Source: UBA5794 sp964196275 | GTDB taxonomy: Bacteria > Actinomycetota > Acidimicrobiia > Spongiisociales > UBA5794 | Direction of reading: 5' to 3' | Length of the DNA stretch: 16,860 nucleotides | NCBI GenBank assembly: GCA_964196275.1 | Contig: CAXMSN010000029.1 | Coordinates: 1-16,860 of the forward strand | Part shown: positions 1 to 6,620 of the stretch, in pieces | Layout of the letters: every line of letters starts with the position of its first letter | How positions within the stretch are numbered: the first letter of the stretch is position 1 | Translations under genes and position numbers: made by a program | The notes under the pieces: generated by a model | Databases searched by the model: none | The model's input: the letters and a program-made list of their open reading frames with translations, nothing else | What the model was told of the DNA's origin: nothing

Positions 1-1
1 C

Positions 2-1057
2 GAGGCCGATCAGGAGGTGCTCGGCTTCGAGGCGTCTCAGGTTGTACGAATCTCGCAGGCCGGCTCCGTTGCTGGGCCCATCGTGCCCCCTCGGTTGGAC
101 GGCAGGGACATCGACCCTGCGGCCTTGTTCGATGAGGCCGCGAGCCTTGCCTCAGCTTCATCCGATGAGTTCGTTGAGTTCGCCGTTCCTCTTGATGTAC
201 TTGGTGCCCTCGGAGTGGGCGACCGCATTTCAGTACTCGCGATCATCGATGAGCCAGGCACTGCCGTCTCAACACCACCGAGTAGGGGAGCGCTGCTCGT
301 TCCTGATATCTCAAATGTCGAGATCGTCGTCGAGATCGAAGACCCCAAGGGCGACGATGACGGTCCAGGTGGCTACACGTACCCTACCGACACCGTGTTC
401 GCGCCCGGGACCTTCGACCTCACCGGCTTCAGCGTCGGCATCTCGGGAGAGGAACTCGTATTCGAGTTCACACTCGCTTCTCCGATCTCGAATCCATGGG
501 ACAGCCCATCCGGCCTTTCGATCCAGACGTTCGACGTCTACGTCGATGTCGATCCGGGAGCAGCGACGGGTGCCAGATCTACAATCGCTGGCCGCAACGT
601 CGCCCTCACAGCCAGCGACGGATGGGAGCGTGCCCTGACGATCGAGGGATGGGAGCCAGCACTCTTCGTAGCGAGTTCCGATGCCGACATCAACGAGACG
701 CTGCCAACGCTCAAGACGCTGGTATTTGGCGACGATGGCCGAGTCGTGGTTCGGATCGCACGGGACCTCTTCCCGGACAGCGACCCGTCAACATGGGGAT
801 ACGCCGTAGCCGTGATGTCACAAGAAGGCTTCCCTGCGTCGGGTGTCCGTCGGATCCGCAATGTCGAGGCGACCGCTGAGCAGTGGCGCATCGGCGGAAG
901 CGACGGATCCATCAACGCCACCAGGATCATGGACCTTCTCTGGCCGATCGAGGGTGAACAGCAGACGATGCTGACGCCACCGGTCCCCATCGGCTCAGGC
1001 ACCATTGACGACCTGTCGCCGGACGATTTCGCTCAAGTGCTCTTGAACGTGGGGTAG
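2..1057 (+). CDS. Glucodextranase-type C-terminal module of a secreted glucan hydrolase (5' partial)
   Basis: The frame is open to the left window edge, so this is the C-terminal 351 residues of a longer protein; the GTG at 17 is not a credible start. Residues about 120-330 resemble the C-terminal carbohydrate-binding-like (DOMON-type) module of glucodextranases and amylopullulanases: an Asp/Gly-rich entry (GDDDGPGGYTYPTD), then FAPGTFDLTGF, NPWDSPSGLSIQTFDVYVD and a late WGYAVAVMSQEGFP segment. Residues 1-110 look like a second beta-rich module of related type. No catalytic domain lies inside the window. The modules are known from extracellular starch or dextran hydrolases. The convergent neighbour is a maltodextrin-type importer operon, which fits a secreted alpha-glucan-degrading enzyme. 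That whole-protein role is inferred; the module assignment is by motif reading only. Confidence 0.75.
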   Translation, partial: EADQEVLGFEASQVVRISQAGSVAGPIVPPRLDGRDIDPAALFDEAASLASASSDEFVEFAVPLDVLGALGVGDRISVLAIIDEPGTAVSTPPSRGALLVPDISNVEIVVEIEDPKGDDDGPGGYTYPTDTVFAPGTFDLTGFSVGISGEELVFEFTLASPISNPWDSPSGLSIQTFDVYVDVDPGAATGARSTIAGRNVALTASDGWERALTIEGWEPALFVASSDADINETLPTLKTLVFGDDGRVVVRIARDLFPDSDPSTWGYAVAVMSQEGFPASGVRRIRNVEATAEQWRIGGSDGSINATRIMDLLWPIEGEQQTMLTPPVPIGSGTIDDLSPDDFAQVLLNVG

Positions 1058-1083
1058 CCGCGTCTTCGTTCTCCCTGAGAGGG

Positions 1084-1181
1084 AGGACGGGCGAGCGTAG
1101 CGAGCCAGGAGGGTGTTGGTCACCTGAGAACGGTGGACCTGCAACATCCCCCTGCATCGTCGCTGCGCTCCTCTGCCGTCC
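1084..1181. repeat. Long imperfect palindrome between convergent genes
   Basis: Almost the whole 167-bp gap between the two converging genes can fold back on itself. Visible pairings are GGACGG (1085-1090) with CCGTCC (1176-1181), GAGCGTAGCGA (1093-1103) with TCGCTGCGCTC (1160-1170, one G-T wobble), GGGTGTTG (1111-1118) with CAACATCCC (1142-1150, one bulge) and GGTCACC (1118-1124) with GGTGGACC (1132-1139, one bulge), around a 7-base loop. A small extra hairpin CTCCCT-GAG-AGGGAG lies just outside at 1071-1085. It could act as a bidirectional terminator or be a copy of a dispersed REP/MITE-like element; there is no U-tract typical of a simple intrinsic terminator. Confidence 0.65.
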
Positions 1182-1224
1182 CGCTTGAAAGGGGACGAAA
1201 GGATGGTCGTCCGTTCTTTCCGCC

Positions 1225-2235
1225 TCAGCCCTTGACCGAGCCGCCGGTGAGGCCGGAGACGATAGCTTTCTGGGCCAGAAGGAATATGAGGACGATTGGC
1301 GCTGCACCGACGACCGCGGCAGCTGACAGCAGTCCCCAGCGCGAAGTGAAGTCGCTCGTCGTGAACAATTGGAGTCCGACCGCGTATGTGAAATTGTCGG
1401 TGCTCGATAGGAGTGTTCTCGCAAGAAGGAACTCGCCAAACAACGTGATGAAACTGATGATGAAGATGACGGCGAGAGCAGGCCTGGAGAGCGGAAGGAT
1501 GATCCTCCAGAAGATCGTTCCGTGGCTGGCACCGTCGACCCGTGCGGACTCATCGAGAGAACTCGGGATCGTGTCCATGAACCCTTTGATGAGGAATGCG
1601 TTGAAGCCGATCGCACCGCCGAGGTACACGAGCATGAGACCGATCAGGGTGTCGAGGCCGGCGGCTGGAACCACATTTCCGATCTCGATCATCAGGAGCA
1701 GGATCGCTATGAACGCGAGGAACTGCGGAAATATCTGAACGAGGAGCAGAGTCAAGAGCCCTGCGCGGCGCCCGCGGAACCTGAACCGCGAGAACGCATA
1801 GGCTGCAAGGGCCGCGATGAATACGTTGAGCGACGAAGCGACGAGCGTGACGATCCATGAGTTCTTCAGCCAGGTCATGAATGGCGTCAGCGGGGGATTG
1901 GAGAAGAGTTCCTCGTACGTGCCCGTGTCAAAAGTGGTGGGGAGGAAGCTTGCGTTGGCAAGGTTGTCCTCGCCGGACAGGGACGACGACACGATGTACA
2001 TGACCGGGTACAGCGCAAAGAAGACAGCGGCGACGGCGATCAAGTGTCTCCATCCGAGCGTCTTAAGCCAAAGCCCGAAGTTCATCTTCTTGTGGACAGG
2101 GCGCGGTTTTCTCGTCATCGCGCCGCGCCACGCATAGAACATGCCACGCTGGCCACCGGACTTGGCGGCGGATTCGACTCGAGATTCGATCTGGCGTTCT
2201 TGCTTCATGCGCTGGATGTCATCGTTGTCAGCCAT
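1225..2235 (-). CDS. malG: Maltodextrin-type ABC importer permease, MalG-like
   Basis: This 336-residue inner-membrane permease is the second channel subunit of a carbohydrate importer (CUT1 family). About six membrane segments are visible (roughly 62-84, 124-146, 158-182, 197-217, 253-273, 301-321). The EAA loop that docks the ATPase lies at 229-251 (ESARVDGASHGTIFWRIILP). The tail QKAIVSGLTGGSVKG (322-336) is typical of MalG proteins. A charged cytoplasmic extension of about 50 residues precedes the first helix, making it longer than the roughly 296-residue E. coli MalG. The ATG overlaps the end of malF by 8 bases, with GGAGG 7 bases upstream inside malF, so translation is probably coupled. 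It is the last gene of the malE-malF-malG operon. Substrate (maltose/maltodextrin) is inferred from family and context. Confidence 0.88.
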   Translation of the reverse strand: MADNDDIQRMKQERQIESRVESAAKSGGQRGMFYAWRGAMTRKPRPVHKKMNFGLWLKTLGWRHLIAVAAVFFALYPVMYIVSSSLSGEDNLANASFLPTTFDTGTYEELFSNPPLTPFMTWLKNSWIVTLVASSLNVFIAALAAYAFSRFRFRGRRAGLLTLLLVQIFPQFLAFIAILLLMIEIGNVVPAAGLDTLIGLMLVYLGGAIGFNAFLIKGFMDTIPSSLDESARVDGASHGTIFWRIILPLSRPALAVIFIISFITLFGEFLLARTLLSSTDNFTYAVGLQLFTTSDFTSRWGLLSAAAVVGAAPIVLIFLLAQKAIVSGLTGGSVKG

Positions 2236-3841
2236 GTGTGTCCTCCAACCTCTTGGTCATTCGGAAGCTGAAAGCTGAGAACGCCAGCAGCATCAGGAAT
2301 ATGAGAATCGTGATCGCCGACGCAAGTCCGAATTGGTTTCCTCTGCCTCCTTGCGAAGCGAGCTTGAAGGTGAAGGAGATCAAGATGTCCGTGTGCCCGA
2401 CCGGAACTTCAGCACCGAGCACGGGTGGCCCACCGTTCGTAAGCAGGAAGATGAGGTTGAAGTTGTTGAAGTTGTAAGCGAACGACCCGATCAGTAACGG
2501 AGCAAGCGACACCATCAAGAGCGGGAACGTGATGCTTCGAAATACTCGAGAGCCCCTCGCACCATCCGTGCGAGCGGCCTCAAGGACATCTTCCGGGATG
2601 GATTGGAGAGCCCCGGTGGCGAGCAGGAACATGTACGGGAACCCAAGCCAGAGGTTGACGAGCAGCACGGTCACCTTGGCCCAGGTGGGATCTGTCAGCC
2701 ACCGTATCGGGTCGACGCCGAGCAGGTCGTAGAGAGGCGCGAGCAGGCGGTTCACCGTGCCGAATGTCGAGTTGAACAGGCCTCGCCACACGAGTATCGA
2801 CAGGAACGCGGGGATCGCGTACGGGATGATGTAGACCGACCTGTAGATCCTCACACCCTTCATTCGGATGTGATGCAGGCTGAGGGCGAGAATGATGCCG
2901 AGAGCGAACGTCATACCCACGCTGAATGCTGCGAAGACGACGTTCCACAGGAAGACTCTTAGAAAGGGGCCCCTGATCAAAGGGTTCGTGAGCACTCTGG
3001 TGTAGTTCTTCGTTCCGATGAACGCCACCCAACCGGGATCAAGAACTTCACCGTCGTCGCAGACGAAGTTGCCCTTGGTAGCGGTTGCTGTTCCGGTGGT
3101 GCAGGCGCGGTCCAAAACGGTGTCATACATGACGTCAGTCGGTTCGTCGTATACCCATCGTTGACTCGCCAGTACGACTCGTCCTTGCGAGAGGCCGAGG
3201 ATCACGACCTCGCCCTGGGGGACGTCGATGACAAGGCTTGCGAAATCGATCTGTGCCGAGAGCGCGAACACCTCGCGCTTCTCCAAGAGGCGGAAACCCT
3301 CAAACGTGGGAGGCGGAACCTCGTCCCCTGGGGCGAAGGTGCCGGTGGCCTCAACGGCATTGTCGACGGGCGGATCGCTCCTGAGCCTTGGCTCGCCGAA
3401 AAGGTACTCGCCGTTTTCGTTGACGAGGAGCAACCGGTTCTCGCCAGCGTCATCCGAGTAGACGTAGAGATCGAACAACTCGCCTTCGGAGTCAGGATCG
3501 ATATAGACCTGACTTTCGAAGAACTCAATGGTCTGGTCCTTGTTGTTGACGTTCCCTGTCTGCCAATTGGTCAACGACACCCAGAAGGTGAAGATGATCG
3601 GAACCACCACGAAGATCGACATGAGGACCAGGCCCGGAGTGATCCAACGGAGTGCCTGCGTGCGCGGCCACAGGTACACCCAGTTGATGAACAGGGTCCC
3701 GACGATGAGACCGATGAGCATAAACGTCGAACGCTCTTCGATCAGGATGAAGAGCGAATAGAGCGCAAGAGCATCGAGCATCATGAGCGCGATGAGGCGG
3801 AGCCAGAAGCCCTTGCCGTACTCAGTCAGCGTGCCCGCCAT
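2228..3841 (-). CDS. malF: Maltodextrin-type ABC importer permease, MalF-like, with large external domain
   Basis: The 537-residue permease resembles E. coli MalF in architecture and length (514). Three N-terminal membrane segments (about 11-34, 38-58, 68-92) are followed by a soluble external domain at about 95-290, equivalent in position to the MalF P2 domain that contacts the binding protein. Five more segments follow (about 293-323, 333-355, 388-411, 439-467, 504-525). The EAA loop is at 421-440 (EAARTDGARGSRVFRSITFP), and AYNFNNFNLIFLLTNGGP (455-472) is a recognisable MalF motif. The external domain contains two cysteines (247, 261) that might pair. It follows malE after a 135-bp gap with a hairpin, and overlaps malG by 8 bases. 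The ATG is preceded only by a purine stretch (GGCGGGGA) very close to the start, so initiation may be weak. Confidence 0.9.
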   Translation of the reverse strand: MAGTLTEYGKGFWLRLIALMMLDALALYSLFILIEERSTFMLIGLIVGTLFINWVYLWPRTQALRWITPGLVLMSIFVVVPIIFTFWVSLTNWQTGNVNNKDQTIEFFESQVYIDPDSEGELFDLYVYSDDAGENRLLLVNENGEYLFGEPRLRSDPPVDNAVEATGTFAPGDEVPPPTFEGFRLLEKREVFALSAQIDFASLVIDVPQGEVVILGLSQGRVVLASQRWVYDEPTDVMYDTVLDRACTTGTATATKGNFVCDDGEVLDPGWVAFIGTKNYTRVLTNPLIRGPFLRVFLWNVVFAAFSVGMTFALGIILALSLHHIRMKGVRIYRSVYIIPYAIPAFLSILVWRGLFNSTFGTVNRLLAPLYDLLGVDPIRWLTDPTWAKVTVLLVNLWLGFPYMFLLATGALQSIPEDVLEAARTDGARGSRVFRSITFPLLMVSLAPLLIGSFAYNFNNFNLIFLLTNGGPPVLGAEVPVGHTDILISFTFKLASQGGRGNQFGLASAITILIFLMLLAFSAFSFRMTKRLEDTHG

Positions 3842-3909
3842 TCCCCGCCTGTCTCGATGCGTGGTGCGATGCTACGTTCATAGTCGCAGACCCCGCGATG
3901 CAACGAGAA

Positions 3910-3935
3910 ACGGGGAGGGCCGTAGCCCTCCCCGT
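3910..3935 (-). terminator. Strong hairpin between malE and malF (attenuating terminator)
   Basis: A perfect 11-bp inverted repeat, ACGGGGAGGGC (3910-3920) and GCCCTCCCCGT (3925-3935), has a 4-base loop. On the minus strand it is followed by a short T-rich stretch (TTTCTCGTT). It sits 42 bases after the malE stop and upstream of malF. Such hairpins usually let the binding-protein message accumulate above the permease message, by partial termination or by 3'-end protection. The mechanism is inferred. Confidence 0.75.
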
Positions 3936-3976
3936 CTTCGACATGCGTCACATGGACAGCATGTATGTAAGGCGTG

Positions 3977-5281
3977 TCAGCCTTCGTTGATAACTGTGAC
4001 TACCTGTTCGGCTGCGGTTGTCATTGCTGCTGCTGCACCGATATCTCCGTTGCGGAGGGCGAGGAAGTTGTCCCCGACCGGGCCCCAGACGGCAGCCATC
4101 TGTGGGATGTTCGGCATGAACTGTCCATCTGCAGCGGAAAGTGCGAACGTCGCCTGGACCGGGTCACCTGCGACGGCGTCGATCGTTGCAACATATGCGG
4201 AACCACGTGGATCTGCTTCGAACAGTGCCGTCATCGTCTCAGGCGTAGCGATGAAGTTCAGGAGGAATTCCTCAGCGATCGCTGTGTTCTGAGCGAATGC
4301 AGACATGTAGAAGCCCTGGACTCCGACGAGTGGCTGCATCTTGTTGCCGTCAACGGTCGGAAGCTTCGTAACGCTCCAGTTGACCGTGTCCTGATCTCCG
4401 AGACCGCCGAGCTCCCATGGGCCGGTGAGCCAGAAGGCTTGTTCGCCGGTCATGAAGAGGTTCTTCGCATCGTCGTAGTTCGTGGAAGCGACATAGCCAT
4501 TCGTGATGAGGCCCTCGAGCATCTGTGCACCGAGGATCGCGGCATCGGTTCCGATGCCAACGTCGTCAACGTTGAAGCCGGTCGCTGGGTCGAACCCGAA
4601 CAGGTACCCACCGAAGGCGCTAAGGAACGGGTGCATGTGGTATGCATCTCCGCCGTCGTTGCCACCAGGGACACCGAGGCAATTCGTTACGTCGATTGCA
4701 TCACATGCAGCGGTTAGCTCGGCCATCGTTGCTGGTGCTTCAGGGACGAGGTCCGTGTTGTAGTACAACGCGACAGCTTCGGTTCCGTAAGGAAGGCCAT
4801 ATTGCTGACCGTCCCACTTCAGGGCGTCAAGACCCGTGGATGTGAACTCACTGTCACGACCACCGAGGTCGATGGCTGCAACGGTTCCGTTGGTGGCGAG
4901 TTCGCCGACCCAGTCGTGGGCACCGATGAAGATGTCTGGACCTTCACCCGCGGGAGCCTTCGTGATGACTTCGTCCTTCATCGCGTCGTTCTCCACGATC
5001 GTGACGACGACTTCGACGCCAGTGGCCTCGGTGAACGCCGGAGCGATCGTTTCGATGGCTGGGGCGCGTGTTGCATCTGCCCAAACGACCAGCGGAGGCA
5101 GTGCCTCAGCAGCGGTCGTGGTGGGTGCTGCCGTCGTGGTGGGTGCTGCCGTCGTGGCTGGCGCCTCTGTGGTCGTGGTTTCTGGCAGGGTGTCAGCCGT
5201 GTCGTCATCCGAGCTGCACGCCGTGGCGAGCAGTGCGAATGCGAGCAGGATGCCTGCCCAAATGGTGTACCGACTTCTCAT
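3977..5281 (-). CDS. malE: Extracellular maltodextrin-binding lipoprotein, MalE-like
   Basis: The 434-residue precursor has a lipoprotein signal (hydrophobic 8-21, then ATAC with Cys22 as predicted lipidated residue). A Thr/Ala/Pro-rich linker (about 35-60) follows, then a family-1 type solute-binding domain. Typical sugar-binder features are LVVWADATRAPAIETIAPAF near the domain start, GPDIFIGAHDWVGELA, NTDLVPEAPATMAEL, FWLTGPWELG and LVGVQGFYMSAF, the last close to maltodextrin-binding proteins. AGGAGG (plus-strand 5291-5296) lies 9 bases before the ATG. It is the first gene of the importer operon, read from a promoter in the spacer shared with a LacI-type regulator. It should deliver alpha-glucosides to MalF/MalG on the outer face of the membrane. 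Exact ligand is inferred from family resemblance and context. Confidence 0.9.
   Translation of the reverse strand: MRSRYTIWAGILLAFALLATACSSDDDTADTLPETTTTEAPATTAAPTTTAAPTTTAAEALPPLVVWADATRAPAIETIAPAFTEATGVEVVVTIVENDAMKDEVITKAPAGEGPDIFIGAHDWVGELATNGTVAAIDLGGRDSEFTSTGLDALKWDGQQYGLPYGTEAVALYYNTDLVPEAPATMAELTAACDAIDVTNCLGVPGGNDGGDAYHMHPFLSAFGGYLFGFDPATGFNVDDVGIGTDAAILGAQMLEGLITNGYVASTNYDDAKNLFMTGEQAFWLTGPWELGGLGDQDTVNWSVTKLPTVDGNKMQPLVGVQGFYMSAFAQNTAIAEEFLLNFIATPETMTALFEADPRGSAYVATIDAVAGDPVQATFALSAADGQFMPNIPQMAAVWGPVGDNFLALRNGDIGAAAAMTTAAEQVVTVINEG
5115..5162. repeat. 18-bp tandem repeat coding the MalE linker
   Basis: Two exact 18-bp copies (5115-5132 and 5133-5150) and a diverged partial third (from 5151) encode the repeated Thr-Thr-Ala-Ala-Pro-Thr units of the lipoprotein linker. 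Whole-codon units mean copy-number changes would keep the frame and only alter tether length. Confidence 0.85.
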
Positions 5282-5340
5282 TGTGTCGGATCCTCCTGTT
5301 TGTCAATAAACGTTGGCGCCACAGTGGGTGACGCATTGCA

Positions 5341-5369
5341 ATTGTATGGCAGATTTGCATTTCTTGCAA
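5341..5369 (-). promoter_or_regulatory. Predicted malE promoter
   Basis: On the minus strand a -35 TTGCAA (5369-5364) and a -10 TACAAT (5346-5341) are separated by 17 bases. This is close to the housekeeping consensus and ends 59 bases before the malE start. The -35 and spacer are covered by the first TGCA-N5-TGCA box, so repressor binding there would block RNA polymerase. Confidence 0.7.
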
Positions 5370-5410
5370 TAACTTTCTGCAAGTCTTGCAATAACCTTGC
5401 AAACAGTGCA
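5356..5410. promoter_or_regulatory. Array of three TGCA-N5-TGCA boxes, probable LacI-family operators
   Basis: Three 13-bp boxes share the pattern TGCA-N5-TGCA: 5356-5368, 5378-5390 and 5398-5410, with starts 22 and 20 bases apart, about two helical turns. The central box is a perfect palindrome (TGCAAG-T-CTTGCA). A further TGCA lies in ATTGCAAT at 5335-5342. The first box overlaps the malE -35 region. The other two overlap the likely regulator promoter, which suggests repression of malE and autoregulation. Assignment to the neighbouring LacI protein is inferred from position and symmetry. Confidence 0.65.
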
Positions 5411-5414
5411 TCAT
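5386..5414 (+). promoter_or_regulatory. Possible leaderless promoter of the LacI-family regulator
   Basis: TTGCAA (5386-5391) and CATCAT (5409-5414, 4 of 6 consensus bases) are 17 bases apart. The -10 ends 8 bases before the regulator ATG at 5423, so transcription could begin at or next to the start codon. The only SD-like purines (GAGGGA, 5415-5420) end 2 bases before the ATG, too close for normal use. Confidence 0.4.
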
Positions 5415-5422
5415 GAGGGACT

Positions 5423-6436
5423 ATGAGGCCACGTCTATCCGAAATCGCATCTCTCGCTGACGTCAGCGAAGCAACCGTCAGTCGCGTCCTCAACGCAAAA
5501 CCCGGTGTTGCCAACGCAACCAGAGCTCGCGTACTCGATGTTCTCTCGGATCTCGGGTACGAAGATGTGAGCCGCCAGGTGGCCGGCACCGGTGCGATCG
5601 CGATCGTGACACCCGAACTCGCCAACCCGATATTCCCCCACCTTGCACAACAGATCGAGTCCGTTCTTGCACATCATGGATACATGTCACTCGTCTGTTC
5701 TTCCACAGCCGAGACGGTCCACGAGCAGGACTTCCTCGACTATCTCGTAGGACAAGGGGTCGCCGGCATCGTGGTGGTCAACGGACGGTACGCAATGCCT
5801 GGCGTCGGCTATGCGCCGTACGAGGCGATCGCCGCACGCGGAATCCCGATCGTGCTTGTCAATGGGTTCGAGGGGACTCCACCACTGCCAGCCGTCACGG
5901 TCGACATCCCCAAGGCTGCCGAACAGGGCGTGGAGCATCTCGGAAATCTTGGTCACGAGAAGATCGGACTGATCGTTGGACCTCACCGCTATGCGACGGC
6001 CAACTACCTCGTTGAGGGGTTCCGCAATGGTCTCACCAATCTTGGTATCGAGTTCGATGAGGGCTTCATCAGCGAAACACCTTGGACCAACGAGGGTGGC
6101 CAGGCGGGAGCAGCGAAACTCCTCGAACAAGGCGTCACAGGCATAGTCTGCGGCAACGACCTGATGGCCATCGGCGTCGTGAGCGCAGCTCGCGCATGGG
6201 GTGCGAACGTACCCGAGGACATTTCTGTGATCGGCTTCGACGGCTCGCCTATCGCCAGGTTCACTGACCCACCTCTTACGACGCTCCGCCAACCGGCACC
6301 ATCGATGGCTCGAGCGATTGCGTCGCTTCTCGTCGGTGACCAGAGGTCGAACGATACGATCGGTGTCCAGCGCTTCCGGGCCGAATTGGTTATCGGTCGA
6401 TCCACTGGCAAGGCACCGGCTGGTGCCAAGGCGTAG
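5423..6436 (+). CDS. LacI-family transcriptional regulator of the maltodextrin operon (MalR-type)
   Basis: The 337-residue protein has an N-terminal LacI helix-turn-helix (about 4-25, LSEIASLADVSEATVSRVLN) and a hinge region to about 55. A periplasmic-binding-protein-like sensor domain follows (GAIAIVTPELANPIFPHLAQ, GVAGIVVVNGRYAMPG, IPIVLVNGF, GHEKIGLIVGP, GIVCGNDLMAIGVVSAA, DISVIGFDGSPIARFTDPPLTTLRQP). Length and motif order match full LacI/GalR proteins. It is divergent from malE with 141 bp between start codons, and palindromic boxes lie in that spacer, so it most likely represses the importer operon and itself until an alpha-glucoside binds. The effector cannot be read from sequence. The ATG chosen is the only start that keeps the complete DNA-binding helix. 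Confidence 0.9.
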   Translation: MRPRLSEIASLADVSEATVSRVLNAKPGVANATRARVLDVLSDLGYEDVSRQVAGTGAIAIVTPELANPIFPHLAQQIESVLAHHGYMSLVCSSTAETVHEQDFLDYLVGQGVAGIVVVNGRYAMPGVGYAPYEAIAARGIPIVLVNGFEGTPPLPAVTVDIPKAAEQGVEHLGNLGHEKIGLIVGPHRYATANYLVEGFRNGLTNLGIEFDEGFISETPWTNEGGQAGAAKLLEQGVTGIVCGNDLMAIGVVSAARAWGANVPEDISVIGFDGSPIARFTDPPLTTLRQPAPSMARAIASLLVGDQRSNDTIGVQRFRAELVIGRSTGKAPAGAKA

Positions 6437-6553
6437 GCGAGGCCAGCACTCGGACAGTGAGGCTTCGAGGCCACTCTGCGATGGCTGTTATGACACCGCC
6501 ATCGCCGGTAGGAATTTCTAGCCGCAGGGCGTACCATTTGCAGTAGAGGGATC

Positions 6554-6604
6554 GTGAGAAGCCTCACAGCCCGGTGGTCGTGAGGATGCTCACATCTACC
6601 ACCG
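6554..6604. promoter_or_regulatory. Two GTGAG-N4-CTCAC palindromes upstream of the SH3-type lipoprotein gene
   Basis: GTGAG-AAGC-CTCAC (6554-6567) and GTGAG-GATG-CTCAC (6580-6593) have identical arms and start 26 bases apart. The second sits inside a longer hairpin closed by CGGTGGT (6572-6578) and ACCACCG (6598-6604). They lie just before the lipoprotein gene's GGGGG ribosome site (6609-6613). They could be paired operator sites for an unknown regulator or structured 5' leader RNA. A TACCAT -10-like box at 6532-6537 would place them downstream of the transcription start, but no good -35 is seen. Confidence 0.5.
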
Positions 6605-6620
6605 AACAGGGGGTGTGTCG

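Noticed and set aside
3161..3883. Long plus-strand open frame (240 codons) opposite malF
   Set aside because: It lies antisense to a clearly conserved permease gene, has a highly charged composition without domain motifs, and no ribosome site; it is a high-GC shadow frame.
5115..5162. CRISPR-like short direct repeats
   Set aside because: The 18-bp units are contiguous, coding, and explained by the Thr/Ala/Pro linker of the binding lipoprotein.
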